Assembly: GCF_900105835.1 (NCBI RefSeq)
Contig: NZ_LT629783.1
Coordinates: 3,308,501-3,372,500, forward strand
DNA: 64,000 nucleotides
Direction of reading: 5' to 3'
Source of the DNA: Pseudomonas fragi
GTDB taxonomy: Bacteria > Pseudomonadota > Gammaproteobacteria > Pseudomonadales > Pseudomonadaceae
Shown: in pieces, positions 1 through 9,912 of the stretch
Layout: each line of letters begins with the position of its first letter
How positions within the stretch are numbered: the first letter of the stretch is position 1
Made by a program: the position numbers and the translations under genes
Notes under the pieces: model-generated
What the model was told of the DNA's origin: nothing
Databases searched by the model: none
Seen by the model: only the letters and a program-made list of their open reading frames with translations

Positions 1-1
1 C

Positions 2-1201
2 ATTTTCGGCGGTTTTGCGCCAAAAATAGGCCCGATGATGCTCGAAGGCATCACCAAGCTGGCCCCGACCGGGGTGATGCTGATGTTCGCCATCCTCTAC
101 TTTGCCCTGATGATCGACTCCGGCCTGTTTGACCCGGCGGTGCGCAAGATCCTCAAGCTGGTCAAGGGCGACCCGCTGAAAATCTCGGTGGGCACGGCGG
201 TGCTGGCGCTGGTGGTGTCCCTGGATGGTGACGGCGCGACCACCTACATGATTTGCGTGGCCGCCATGCTGCCGCTCTACAGCCGCATTGGCATGAGCCC
301 GCGGATCATGGCCGGCCTGATCATCCTGGCGGGTGGCGTGATGAACATGACACCCTGGGGCGGCCCGACCGCCCGCGCGGCGAGTGCGCTGCATGTCGAC
401 CCGTCGGACATCTTTGTGCCGATGATCCCGGCCATGCTCGCAGGCTGCGCGGCGATCCTGGTTATCGCGTGGTTCTACGGCAAACGCGAGCGTGCGCGCC
501 TGGGTGAGTTGCACCTGCACGGTGACGAAATCGACCACAGCGAAATCAGCGTTTCCCAGTACCCGGATGCCCGTCGACCAAAACTGATCTGGTTCAACGG
601 TGCGTTGACCCTGGCGCTGATGGTTGCGCTCATTGCTGGCCTGCTGCCTTTGCCCGTGCTGTTTATGGTCGCGTTCAGTATCGCGATGATCGTCAACTAC
701 CCGTGCCTGCAGCAGCAAAAAGACCGCGTCGCGGCCCACGCTGGCAGCGTACTGGCGGTGGTCGGGCTGATTTTTGCGGCGGGTATCTTTACCGGCATCC
801 TGTCGGGCACCGGCATGGTCGATGCCATGTCCAAGAGCCTGCTGGCGGTGATTCCACCGGCGCTCGGGCCGTATCTGGCGGTGATTACCGCGCTGGTGAG
901 CATGCCGTTTACCTTCTTTATGTCCAATGATGCGTTCTACTACGGCGTACTGCCTGTATTGGCCGAAGCTGCCAGCCACTACGGCATTACCGCCGCCGAA
1001 ATGGCCCGTGCCTCGATTGTGGGTCAGCCAGTGCATTTGCTCAGCCCGCTGGTGCCTTCTACCTACCTGCTGGTGGCCCTGGCTGGCATCGAGTTTGGCG
1101 ACCACCAGCGTTTCACCCTCAAGTGGGCGATCCTGGTGTGCCTGGTCATCATGGTTGCGGCGCTGCTGCTGGGGACGTTCCCGGTGTTCAGCACGCTGTA
1201 A
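2..1201 (+). CDS. CitMHS-family citrate transporter (5' end outside window)
   Basis: Inner-membrane secondary transporter of the CitMHS family, which takes up citrate complexed with a divalent metal in symport with protons. The frame is open from the first bases of the window. A Met codon at 35 is internal, because homology-like sequence (FGGFAPKIGPMM) precedes it; about 30 N-terminal residues are therefore missing. The visible 399 residues are almost entirely hydrophobic helices. Family-typical blocks are present: SLDGDGATTYM near the start, MNMTPWGGPTARA about 120 residues in, and FFMSNDAFYYG in the last third. It ends at TAA and is followed at once by a REP doublet. The substrate metal cannot be read from the sequence. 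Confidence 0.88.
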   Translation: MFGGFAPKIGPMMLEGITKLAPTGVMLMFAILYFALMIDSGLFDPAVRKILKLVKGDPLKISVGTAVLALVVSLDGDGATTYMICVAAMLPLYSRIGMSPRIMAGLIILAGGVMNMTPWGGPTARAASALHVDPSDIFVPMIPAMLAGCAAILVIAWFYGKRERARLGELHLHGDEIDHSEISVSQYPDARRPKLIWFNGALTLALMVALIAGLLPLPVLFMVAFSIAMIVNYPCLQQQKDRVAAHAGSVLAVVGLIFAAGIFTGILSGTGMVDAMSKSLLAVIPPALGPYLAVITALVSMPFTFFMSNDAFYYGVLPVLAEAASHYGITAAEMARASIVGQPVHLLSPLVPSTYLLVALAGIEFGDHQRFTLKWAILVCLVIMVAALLLGTFPVFSTL

Positions 1202-1207
1202 CCCCCC

Positions 1208-1298
1208 CCTGTGGGAGCGGGCTTGCTCGCGATGCAAGCGACGCGGTGTTTGAGTTAAACCGTGTCGAAGCCATCGCGGGCAAGCCCGCTCCCACAGG
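1208..1298. repeat. REPIN (REP doublet) copy 1
   Basis: Imperfect palindrome. The left arm is CCTGTGGGAGCGGGCTTGCT followed by CGCGA; the right arm is its reverse complement, ending in CCCACAGG. The middle is non-conserved and contains ACGCGG. This is the same element found eight more times in the window. It lies 7 bp after the citrate transporter stop. Confidence 0.9.
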
Positions 1299-1444
1299 TT
1301 CAGCATTGTCCAGAAGAGTTTCAACCCTCCGCCAGCTATGCGATGCTGGCGCTCTGCTCATTTGCCGACTACATCTTAAGAAACATCTGTAGGAACGGCC
1401 CGCAGCTATCTGATCCTTAGACACATCCAATACAGGGAGCCAGC

Positions 1445-3103
1445 ATGCTGACCCTGCTCAATCTGCTTTCCGCCGTGGCCTTGCTCATCTGGGGCACGCA
1501 CATCGTCCGAACCGGCATCCTGCGGGTCTACGGTACCAACCTGCGCCATGTCATCGGGCAAAACGTCTCCCGGCGCATGTTCGCCTTTGTCGCCGGGATC
1601 GTGGTTACGGCCATGGTGCAAAGCAGCAACGCCACGGCCATGCTGGTCACGTCCTTTGTCGGCCAGGGGTTGATGGCACTGACCCCTGCCTTGGCCACCA
1701 TGCTCGGCGCCGATGTCGGGACCGCATTGATGGCCCGGGTGCTGACCTTCGACCTGTCGTGGCTGTCGCCGCTGCTGATTTTCCTGGGTGTGATTTTCTT
1801 TTTGACCCGCAAGCAAACCCGCGCCGGGCAATTGGGGCGGGTAGGTATTGGCCTGGGCCTGATCATCCTGGCGCTGCAACTGATCGTCGAAGCTGCCACA
1901 CCCATCACCCATGCCCAGGGCGTGAAGGTGATTTTTGCTTCGTTGACCGGCGATATCCTGCTCGATGCTCTGGTCGGCGCCCTGTTCGCAATGGTGTCCT
2001 ACTCCAGCCTGGCGGCCGTGCTGCTGACCGCCACCCTGGCCGGTGCGGGTGTTATCAGCCTGCATGTCGCCATCGGCCTGGTGATTGGCGCCAATATCGG
2101 CAGCGGCGTGCTGGCGTTTCTCAGTACCAATATGCAGAACGCGGCAGGCCGCCAGGTGGCCTTGGGCAGCCTGCTGTACAAGCTGATTGGCTTGCTGCTG
2201 ATCATGCCCGTGCTCGACCCGCTGGTGGCCTGGATGGACAGCCTGAGCTACAGCGCCCAGGAGCTGGTGATCGGCTTTCACCTGCTCTACAACACCGCCC
2301 GCTGTTTCCTGATGTTGCCCACAGTCGGCCTGATGGCGCGTATTTGTGCCTGGCTGCTGCCCGAACGCGAGCAAGCCAACGGCGTCGCCAAACCGCGCCA
2401 TCTGGACCCTGCTGCTCTTGATACACCGAGCCTGGCCCTGACCAACGCCGTGCGCGAAACCCTGCGCATTGGCGACCTGATCGATACCATGTTGGTCAAT
2501 ATGCTCGACGTTCTGCGCGGCAAGCAAACCGCCATCACCCAGGAAATGCGCACCTTGAGTGATGAAGTCGAAATACTCTACAGCGCGGTCAAACTGTATC
2601 TGGCGCAAATGCCGCGAGAGGACTTGAGCGAACAGGACAGTAGACGCTGGGCCGAAATTATCGAATTGGCGATCAACCTCAAGCTTGCCAGCGATGTGAT
2701 CGAGCGCATGCTGCGCAAAGTCCAGCAGCAGAAAACCTCGCAGCGCCGCTCGTTTTCAGAAACAGGGCTGGAGGAACTGGTGGGCCTGCAAACCCAGTTG
2801 ATTGAAAACCTGCGCCTTGGGCTCACGGTCTTTCTCAGCTCCGACCTGCAAAGCGCCCGCCAGTTGCTGCGTGAAAAACGCCGTTTTCGCGCCCAGGAGC
2901 GGCGTTTGGCCCACGCCCATGTGAGTCGCTTGCAGCGTAAAGTCACACAAAGTATCGAGACCAGTTCCATGCACCTGGAGCTGATCGCGGATATGAAACG
3001 CCTCAACTCGCTGTTTTGCGGCAGCGCTTACGTGGTGCTGGAGACCTCTGAAACCGGGGCCCTGGAGCTGGACGACGCAGCCGACACGCAACATTCGCCT
3101 TGA
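1445..3103 (+). CDS. Na/Pi cotransporter family protein with PhoU-like C-terminus
   Basis: Predicted inner-membrane sodium-dependent phosphate transporter of the NptA/YjbB type, 552 aa. The N-terminal 310 residues hold about eight hydrophobic helices arranged as two Na_Pi_cotrans repeats. The first carries the QSSNATAM motif near residue 60 and the second the related SYSSLAAVLLT near residue 185. Residues 340-540 are charged and helical, resembling a PhoU domain. The start ATG follows an AGGGAG Shine-Dalgarno. The stop is 84 bp before the M16 peptidase start, so the two may be cotranscribed. Whether it imports or exports phosphate is not clear from sequence. Confidence 0.87.
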   Translation: MLTLLNLLSAVALLIWGTHIVRTGILRVYGTNLRHVIGQNVSRRMFAFVAGIVVTAMVQSSNATAMLVTSFVGQGLMALTPALATMLGADVGTALMARVLTFDLSWLSPLLIFLGVIFFLTRKQTRAGQLGRVGIGLGLIILALQLIVEAATPITHAQGVKVIFASLTGDILLDALVGALFAMVSYSSLAAVLLTATLAGAGVISLHVAIGLVIGANIGSGVLAFLSTNMQNAAGRQVALGSLLYKLIGLLLIMPVLDPLVAWMDSLSYSAQELVIGFHLLYNTARCFLMLPTVGLMARICAWLLPEREQANGVAKPRHLDPAALDTPSLALTNAVRETLRIGDLIDTMLVNMLDVLRGKQTAITQEMRTLSDEVEILYSAVKLYLAQMPREDLSEQDSRRWAEIIELAINLKLASDVIERMLRKVQQQKTSQRRSFSETGLEELVGLQTQLIENLRLGLTVFLSSDLQSARQLLREKRRFRAQERRLAHAHVSRLQRKVTQSIETSSMHLELIADMKRLNSLFCGSAYVVLETSETGALELDDAADTQHSP

Positions 3104-3186
3104 ACGTTGTACGTTGGGCTGTTGTCAGCCGTTATGCAGCGACTAAGCTGCACGGGCTCAAGGATTCGAGAATTCAGGGATTTTTT

Positions 3187-4569
3187 ATGCGTTGCCTGCT
3201 GTTTATCTGTTTGTTGCTTGGCGCAGCCCAAGGTTTTGCTCTGGATCGTTACAGCGTCGAGGGCTACCAACTGCCCAATGGCCTGCAACTGATCCTCAAG
3301 CCCAACAACGATCGCGGACATGTGGCCATCCGTTTGGTGGTGGGCGTTGGCCTGGACGACTTTTCGTGTGCCGATCAGCAATTGCCCCATCTGCTGGAAC
3401 ATCTGCTTTTCAGCGGTATCGATGACACCGGCGAAGGTGGCCTGGAGGAGCGCATGCAGGCCCTGGGTGGCGAATGGAACGCCTTTACCAGCAGCGCCGA
3501 CACCACCTTTGTGATCGAAGCCCCGGCCAAAAACCAGCGCAAGATCCTCGACCTGCTGCTGGGTCTGCTGACCCGCACGCAATTGACCGAACAACGCATT
3601 AACGATGCCAAGCAAGTGGTCGAGCGTGAAGACGGTGGCCATTATTCGCATTTACAGCGCTGGCTCGACCGCCAGGACCTTGGCCACAGTGCCAGTAATC
3701 AACTGGCCGTCGAGCTGGGCCTTAAATGCGCCGAGCGGGCCGAAGTCCACGATCTTACGCGTCAGCAACTGGAGGCCGTGCGCCAGAACTGGTATGCGCC
3801 CAACAATATGACGCTGATTATCGTCGGCGACCTTGACCGGCTGCTGCCCGCCTATCTGGAGCGCACTTACGGCGCCCTTGAGCCGGTTGAGCCCAGCGAG
3901 CACCGGCCACTGGCCGGGATTGATGCCAAGGCTGAGGCCGAGCGCGAACTGGTGCGGGGCGTGGTGGGGGATACCGCGACCTTGCATTGGCTGTTCCCTG
4001 AACCTGTGATCGAAGGGCAGTCCGACGAAACCTGGATCCTGCTGCGTGATTATCTGGAGTGGGCGCTCTACAGCGAACTGCGGCTCAAGCATGGCTTATC
4101 TTACGGTCCCTGGGCCGAGCGGGAAGTATTTGGTGGCGTGAGCTTTTTAAGCCTCAATGCTGACCTTGAGCGCGAGAACGTGGCGCAAGCCCGGCAGGTG
4201 ATCGAGCAACTCAAGGCGCGTCTGCTCAAGGACGGGCTGGATCCGCAGATTTTTGCCCGGCTCAAAAACACCGCCATCTCCCGCCAGGCCTGGACAGTGC
4301 AAGGCAGCAGCGCGTTGGCCGACTACTACTGGGCATCCCTGGGTGACTACGATGAGGGCCGTTTCGCCGACCCCGCCAGGCAGTTGCAAGCCATCAGCCT
4401 CAAGCAGGCCAACGTAGCGCTGCGCGAGCTGTTGGCCGAGCCAGGTTATGTGCGCATCGAAAAACCGCTGTTCAGTTACCACAGCATGAGCCTGGCCATT
4501 CTGGGTGGGCTGGCGTTGCTGATTATCGCCGTGGTGAGCTGGCGCATCTGGCGTCGGCCCAAGCGTTGA
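3187..4569 (+). CDS. M16 family zinc metallopeptidase, exported and membrane-anchored
   Basis: Insulinase/pitrilysin-family peptidase of 460 aa. I chose the ATG at 3187 over the upstream TTG at 3100 because it follows AGGGA and gives a clean signal peptide (hydrophobic residues 2-18). The inverted zinc motif HLLEH lies at residues 68-72 (H68, E71, H72). The third ligand is probably E148 in VVERE, 76 residues later, as in the family. A peptidase_M16_C-like half follows. Residues 430-452 form a C-terminal membrane helix followed by RRPKR, so the catalytic part should face the periplasm while tethered to the inner membrane. The active site looks intact. Substrate unknown. Confidence 0.85.
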   Translation: MRCLLFICLLLGAAQGFALDRYSVEGYQLPNGLQLILKPNNDRGHVAIRLVVGVGLDDFSCADQQLPHLLEHLLFSGIDDTGEGGLEERMQALGGEWNAFTSSADTTFVIEAPAKNQRKILDLLLGLLTRTQLTEQRINDAKQVVEREDGGHYSHLQRWLDRQDLGHSASNQLAVELGLKCAERAEVHDLTRQQLEAVRQNWYAPNNMTLIIVGDLDRLLPAYLERTYGALEPVEPSEHRPLAGIDAKAEAERELVRGVVGDTATLHWLFPEPVIEGQSDETWILLRDYLEWALYSELRLKHGLSYGPWAEREVFGGVSFLSLNADLERENVAQARQVIEQLKARLLKDGLDPQIFARLKNTAISRQAWTVQGSSALADYYWASLGDYDEGRFADPARQLQAISLKQANVALRELLAEPGYVRIEKPLFSYHSMSLAILGGLALLIIAVVSWRIWRRPKR

Positions 4570-4657
4570 TTGCCCGAGTCGTAAACGTTTTGATACCGTA
4601 AAATCATTGCCAATTTGCGGCTGGTCGATCCAGCCGCCAGCGTGCGGAGTATTCATC

Positions 4658-5584
4658 GTGAGTGATCGTTCCAATCCTTGGCAATTGCAAGCCATCGTCT
4701 GCCAGCTGCGCACGGCGCGAAACCAGTGGCGCACGCAGAACGGCCGGGTCAGTGGTGAACAGGGGGGCCGTGAGCTGCCATCCCGTGCGGCAATGGCCGA
4801 AATTCTTGAGGCCCTGTGTGGTGCCTTGTTCCCGATGCGTCTGGGCCCGGTGGACCTGCGTGAAGAGAGCGAAGATTTTTACGTCGGCCACACCCTGGAT
4901 GTGGCGCTCAATGCGCTGCTCAAACAGGCCCGCCTGGAGCTGCGTTATGTGGCTCGCCAGGGCGGGTTGGCCGATGAGGGCGTGGATGCAACCGCGACTT
5001 TGCTGATTCAGGATTTTGCCCTGGCGCTACCCGGCTTGCGCAGCATCCTCGACACAGACGTCCTGGCGGCTTATCACGGTGACCCGGCGGCGCGCAGTGT
5101 GGATGAGGTGCTGTTGTGCTATCCAGGGATTCTGGCGGTGATTCATCACCGTCTGGCCCATCATCTGTACCGTGCAGGGCTGCCGTTGCTGGCGCGCATC
5201 AGCGCAGAGATTGCACACTCGGCCACCGGCATTGATATCCACCCTGGCGCGCAGATTGGCCGTAGTTTCTTTATCGATCACGGCACGGGTGTTGTGATCG
5301 GAGAAACCGCGATCATCGGCGAACGTGTGCGGATCTATCAGGCTGTGACCCTGGGTGCCAAGCGCTTTCCGGCAGATGAGTCGGGGCAATTGCAGAAAGG
5401 CCATCCACGCCATCCTATCGTTGAGGATGATGTGGTGATTTATGCGGGCGCGACGATATTGGGGCGTATCACCATTGGTCAGGGTTCGACCATTGGTGGC
5501 AATGTATGGCTGACCCGCAGCGTACCGGCAGGCAGCAACCTGACCCAGGCCAACCTGCTGCATGATGACGGGACACAGAAGTAA
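4658..5584 (+). CDS. epsC: Serine O-acetyltransferase (EpsC/CysE type)
   Basis: Transfers acetyl from acetyl-CoA to L-serine, giving O-acetylserine, the carbon skeleton for cysteine synthesis in the cytoplasm. The GTG at 4658 is preferred over the upstream frame opening because GCGGAG precedes it and the product begins SDRSNPWQLQAI, giving 308 aa. Residues 1-170 form the helical SAT N-terminal domain. The C-terminal 130 residues are a left-handed beta-helix of hexapeptide repeats (IDIHPGAQIG, FIDHGTGVVIGE, DDVVIYAGATILG). The HPGA and DHGTG blocks carry the catalytic His region. This is the longer soluble type, not the shorter CysE found near isc genes. It converges with trpA. Confidence 0.9.
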   Translation: MSDRSNPWQLQAIVCQLRTARNQWRTQNGRVSGEQGGRELPSRAAMAEILEALCGALFPMRLGPVDLREESEDFYVGHTLDVALNALLKQARLELRYVARQGGLADEGVDATATLLIQDFALALPGLRSILDTDVLAAYHGDPAARSVDEVLLCYPGILAVIHHRLAHHLYRAGLPLLARISAEIAHSATGIDIHPGAQIGRSFFIDHGTGVVIGETAIIGERVRIYQAVTLGAKRFPADESGQLQKGHPRHPIVEDDVVIYAGATILGRITIGQGSTIGGNVWLTRSVPAGSNLTQANLLHDDGTQK

Positions 5585-5601
5585 GACTTCGCAGGCCTCT
5601 T

Positions 5602-5709
5602 GCCCTCACCCCAGCCCTGTCCCAGAGGGAGAGGGAGCTGATCTATGGGGATTTTGAGGCCGCGTGCGGTCAGTACCCTCTCCCTCCGGGAGAGGGTTAG
5701 GGTGAGGGC
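5602..5709. repeat. Extragenic inverted repeat between convergent genes
   Basis: Two GC-rich arms, GCCCTCACCCCAGCCCT at 5602 and AGGGTTAGGGTGAGGGC ending at 5709, each with an inner CCCTCTCC/GGAGAGGG palindrome. It sits between the convergent epsC and trpA genes. A shorter relative is at 32850-32889. It could end transcription from both sides, but no U-tract is present. Confidence 0.75.
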
Positions 5710-5718
5710 GCTCTTGAC

Positions 5719-6524
5719 CTAGCGAGCGCTGCGCACGCCTTCAGCCAGCGCAGCACACAAGCTCAGTACACCATCCACCGCCTGCTCAGGCGTTGCCGCA
5801 TTTTCGATCTTGTCGATCAATGCCGAACCCACCACCACGCCATCTGCCAGGCGCGCAATGGCCGCAGCCTGTTCAGGGGTACGGATACCAAAGCCTACGC
5901 TGATCGGCAGATCGGTATGGCGACGCAGGCGCTCAATGGCCGCGCTCACCTGTTCAGTGGTGGCCGAACCGGCACCGGTCACGCCCGCCACCGAAACGTA
6001 ATACACAAAGCCCGAGCTGCCAGCCAGGACGGTCGGCAGGCGCACGTCGTCCGTGGTTGGCGTGGTCAGGCGGATAAAGTCCAGGCCCGCTGCCTGCGCC
6101 GGGTCGCACAGCTCGCCGTTGTGCTCTGGCGGCATGTCGACCACGATCAGGCCATCGACGCCCGACTCTTTGGCTTCGGCAATAAAACGCGCCACGCCAT
6201 AGTGGTGGATCGGGTTGAAATAGCCCATCAGCACCAGCGGAGTGTCGTCGTTACCGGTACGAAACTCACGAACCATCTGCAGGGTTTTTGCCAGGTTCTG
6301 CTTGGCGCCCAACGCACGGATGTTGGCCAGTTGAATCGCCGGGCCGTCGGCCATCGGATCGGTGAAGGGCATGCCCAGTTCGATCACATCGGCACCCGCC
6401 GCCGGCAAGCCCTTGAGGATCGCCAGCGAAGTGTCGTAATCCGGGTCACCGGCCGTGACAAAGGTCACCAGCGCTGCGCGGTTTTGTTCCTTGAGTGCGG
6501 TAAAGCGCGTTTGCAGGCGGCTCA

Positions 6525-6525
<1 letters not shown>
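5719..6525 (-). CDS. trpA: Tryptophan synthase alpha chain
   Basis: Cleaves indole-3-glycerol phosphate to indole and glyceraldehyde 3-phosphate; indole passes through a tunnel to the beta subunit. The 268 aa match the usual length. A TIM-barrel with visible signature [17 protein letters not shown] carries the catalytic Glu at about residue 49, and the catalytic Asp lies nearby in PFTDP. Phosphate-binding glycines appear in GFGIRTPEQ and VVVGSALI. Its ATG overlaps the trpB stop by one base (ATGA), so the two are translationally coupled in a trpBA operon controlled by TrpI. Confidence 0.98.
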
Positions 6526-7745
<1,220 letters not shown>

Positions 7746-7858
7746 GTGACGCTCCAGATAAAAAGTTACGAAGGTCTATGGGCCTGACTGTACCCGTGAC
7801 AGCCCGGGATGAAAACCGATAAGATCGCCACAATCTGTCAGGAAAACTCACACATATC
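7746..7858. promoter_or_regulatory. trpBA/trpI divergent control region with candidate TrpI box
   Basis: Shared promoter region between divergent trpB and trpI. A dyad TGT-N11-ACA of LysR T-N11-A type lies at 7836-7852, ending 6 bp before the trpI ATG, where it would allow autorepression. In Pseudomonas, TrpI bound to indoleglycerol phosphate activates trpBA from sites in this interval. The organisation is seen here; the exact operator is inferred. Confidence 0.65.
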
Positions 7859-8755
7859 ATGAGCCGCGACCTCCCGCCCCTCAATGCCCTGCGCGCTTTT
7901 GAAGCCACTGCCCGCCTGAGCAGCGTCAGCCAGGCGGCCGAGCAGCTGCACGTCACCCACGGTGCCGTCAGTCGGCAATTGAAAGTGCTGGAAGAGCACT
8001 TGGGGGTGAGCCTGTTCGTTAAGGAAGGGCGCGGGCTAAAGCTCACCGAGGCCGGTATCCGTCTGCGTGATGCCAGCGGCGAAGCCTTTGAACGCTTGCG
8101 CAACGTATGCGCTGAACTCACGCAAAGCCAGGTCGACGCCCCTTTCGTGCTCGGCTGTTCGGGCAGTTTGCTGGCGCGCTGGTTTATCCCGCGCCTGGGC
8201 CGCTTGAATGCCGACTTGCCGGACTTGCGCCTGCACCTCTCGGCCGGTGAAGGCGATCTTGACCCGCGTCGCCCCGGGCTTGACGCTTTGCTGGTGTTTG
8301 CCGAGCCGCCGTGGCCCGCCGATATGCAGGTGTACGAACTGGCCAGCGAGCGCATCGGTCCGGTGGTCAGCCCGCGATACGCGCACTACGAACAATTGCG
8401 CAACGCTCCGGCCAGTGCCTTGCTTGGCGAACCCTTGTTGCACACCGCGTCACGGCCGCAGGCATGGCCGAGCTGGGCGCAAAAAAACGCAATCGAGGCG
8501 AAGGATTTGCAATACGGGCAGGGGTTTGAGCACTTGTACTACTTGCTTGAAGCCGCCGTTGCGGGGCTGGGTGTGGCGATTGCCCCCGAGCCGCTGGTGG
8601 CCCAGGACCTGCAAGCCGGACGCCTGGCTGCACCCTGGGGCTTCAAGGAAACCCCGGCGCAGCTGACGTTATGGCTGCCCAAGCGCGCCGCAGACGGGCG
8701 CGCCGGGCAACTGGCGCAATGGCTCAAGGCAGAGCTTGCGCGCAGCGCAGATTAA
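7859..8755 (+). CDS. trpI: LysR-type activator of trpBA
   Basis: Transcription activator that senses indole-3-glycerol phosphate and turns on trpBA. It has 298 aa. The winged helix-turn-helix is at residues 6-65 ([32 protein letters not shown]), followed by a linker helix and an effector domain from about 92. Identity rests on the divergent position next to trpBA, conserved in pseudomonads, and on the N-terminus [12 protein letters not shown] shared with the TrpI/GcvA-like branch. Its last 4 bases overlap the end of the convergent DUF883 gene. Confidence 0.95.
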   Translation: MSRDLPPLNALRAFEATARLSSVSQAAEQLHVTHGAVSRQLKVLEEHLGVSLFVKEGRGLKLTEAGIRLRDASGEAFERLRNVCAELTQSQVDAPFVLGCSGSLLARWFIPRLGRLNADLPDLRLHLSAGEGDLDPRRPGLDALLVFAEPPWPADMQVYELASERIGPVVSPRYAHYEQLRNAPASALLGEPLLHTASRPQAWPSWAQKNAIEAKDLQYGQGFEHLYYLLEAAVAGLGVAIAPEPLVAQDLQAGRLAAPWGFKETPAQLTLWLPKRAADGRAGQLAQWLKAELARSAD

Positions 8756-9078
8756 TTGCCGCGCTTGCACAACAGAAAGGCTGCCAGCAGACCCAGTGCG
8801 CCGATGGCAACGCCAGCGGTGGCGTACGGGTGCTCTTGCGCGTATTCGCGGGTAGCGATCGCGGTTTCGCGAGTTTTGTCCTTCACTTCTTCCAGCGCAT
8901 CGCTGAGCAGGTGACGCGAATGCTTGAGCGCGTTCTCGGCGTTGTTCTTGAGGATGCCAAGGGTCTTTTTGGACTCGTCAGAAGCGTCGTGCTTGAGGCT
9001 TTCCAGAGACTTGAGCAGGCTCTCGATCTCTGCTTCCATGCTTTGCAATGAGGCTTTACGTAAAGAGTTGCTAGCCAT
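8752..9078 (-). CDS. DUF883 family membrane protein (ElaB/YqjD-like)
   Basis: Small 108-aa protein with a long amphipathic, charged helix (residues 10-80, rich in Lys, Glu, Ala) and a single C-terminal hydrophobic anchor at about 85-104 followed by KRGN. This matches the C-tail-anchored YqjD/ElaB family, some members of which bind ribosomes at the inner membrane in stationary phase in E. coli. GGAGAG precedes the start. It is convergent with trpI and overlaps it by 4 bp. Confidence 0.85.
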   Translation of the reverse strand: MASNSLRKASLQSMEAEIESLLKSLESLKHDASDESKKTLGILKNNAENALKHSRHLLSDALEEVKDKTRETAIATREYAQEHPYATAGVAIGALGLLAAFLLCKRGN

Positions 9079-9153
9079 TAGGGCTCTCCTGCATTGGTGA
9101 GTGAGGTGCTTGTTAAGTCCGACTCCGCGGTTTCCAGAAAGTGCAGTTGGCCT

Positions 9154-9180
9154 GAACTTTTCCTTTCAAATTGCCTACAA
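9154..9180 (+). promoter_or_regulatory. Candidate AlgU (sigma-22) promoter for dodecin
   Basis: GAACTT at 9154-9159, a 16-base spacer, then TACAA at 9176-9180. The AlgU/RpoE pattern is GAACTT-N16/17-TCTGA or TCCAA. The -35 is exact, the spacing correct and the -10 partly matching. It lies 53 bp before the dodecin ATG. Confidence 0.45.
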
Positions 9181-9232
9181 AGTATTTAGCACAATCGCTG
9201 CTAGGCTTTGATTTACGACAAAGGAGAACGTT

Positions 9233-9448
9233 ATGTCTGACCATCACACCTACAAGAAAGTTGAACTGGTAGGCTCGTCCCCGACCAGCATAGAAGACGC
9301 CATCAGTAATGCACTGGCCGAGGCCAACAAAAGCATCAAGCATCTGGAGTGGTTCGAGGTGGTTGATACGCGCGGGCACATCAAGGACGGCAAGGTGGCG
9401 CACTATCAAGTGACACTCAAAGTCGGCTTTCGCATCGCCAGCAGCTGA
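9233..9448 (+). CDS. Dodecin, flavin-storing protein
   Basis: 71-aa dodecin. Twelve subunits form a hollow sphere that binds flavins (riboflavin, FMN) in stacked pairs and buffers free flavin. The fold is one helix on a three-stranded sheet: [15 protein letters not shown] at 9-24, HLEWFEV at 37-43 and [10 protein letters not shown] at 57-66. The Trp in EWFEV (W40) and the Gln in HYQV (Q59) correspond to the flavin-stacking and hydrogen-bonding residues of the family. AAAGGAG is a strong Shine-Dalgarno. It is monocistronic with its own terminator. Confidence 0.95.
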   Translation: MSDHHTYKKVELVGSSPTSIEDAISNALAEANKSIKHLEWFEVVDTRGHIKDGKVAHYQVTLKVGFRIASS

Positions 9449-9463
9449 TCTGAAGCAAGGCTT

Positions 9464-9493
9464 TTGACCCGCGGACTGGCCGTTTGCCATAAA
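9464..9493 (+). promoter_or_regulatory. Candidate sigma-70 promoter for first DUF1161 gene
   Basis: TTGACC at 9464, an 18-base spacer, then CATAAA at 9488-9493. A transcript from here would begin just before the terminator-like hairpin at 9510-9550, placing that hairpin in the 5' leader of the DUF1161 gene. Confidence 0.35.
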
Positions 9494-9509
9494 GTCCGCT
9501 ACACCGTCT

Positions 9510-9550
9510 GGGTGCAATGCGGCATGTACGCATTGCACCCTTTTTGTTTT
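9510..9550 (+). terminator. Intrinsic terminator after dodecin
   Basis: A perfect 12-bp stem (GGGTGCAATGCG / CGCATTGCACCC) with a 7-nt loop is followed by TTTTTGTTTT. It ends only 18 bp before the DUF1161 ATG, so it could also act as a leader attenuator for that gene. Confidence 0.88.
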
Positions 9551-9568
9551 GACCGGGGAATGTGACCG

Positions 9569-9793
9569 ATGAAAAAGATTTTATTGGCTGTAGGTTTGCT
9601 GAGTCTGGCAGGAACGGCGTTCGCAGCGGGCAAGCCATGCGAAGAACTGAAAAGCGAAATCGCGGCGAAGATTGAAGCCAATGGCGCCAAGCATTATTCG
9701 CTGACTGTCGTGGAAAAAGGTGCTGCCGCTGACGGCAAAGTAGTGGGCTCTTGCGAAGCCGGCACCAAAGAAATCGTCTACAAGCGCGGATAA
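9569..9793 (+). CDS. DUF1161 exported small protein (copy 1)
   Basis: 74-aa periplasmic protein of unknown function. A signal peptide spans residues 1-19 (MKKILLAVGLLSLAGTAFA). The mature part starts GKPCEELKSEI and has two cysteines (C24 and C62 in VVGSCEAG) likely to form a disulfide. The end, KEIVYKRG, matches DUF1161. A second copy lies at 11712. The start is fixed by GGGGAA at about 8 bp. Function not known. Confidence 0.85.
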   Translation: MKKILLAVGLLSLAGTAFAAGKPCEELKSEIAAKIEANGAKHYSLTVVEKGAAADGKVVGSCEAGTKEIVYKRG

Positions 9794-9813
9794 GTCCAGC
9801 GCAGTAGTAATCT

Positions 9814-9900
9814 TGTGGGAGCGGGCTTGCTCGCGATGTGCACGCCGCGGTGGTTCAGATCAATCGCGTCGATACCATCGCGAGCAAGCCCGCTCCCACA
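9814..9900. repeat. REPIN copy 2
   Basis: TGTGGGAGCGGGCTTGCTCG arm and its exact inverted partner ending CCCACA at 9900. It lies between DUF1161 and the convergent LLM oxidoreductase. Confidence 0.9.
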
Positions 9901-9912
9901 CTTCCCTTTGCG

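Noticed and set aside
1406..2608. 400-codon minus-strand open frame opposite the Na/Pi transporter
   Set aside because: Gln/His-rich product typical of antisense to transmembrane genes; no start signal.
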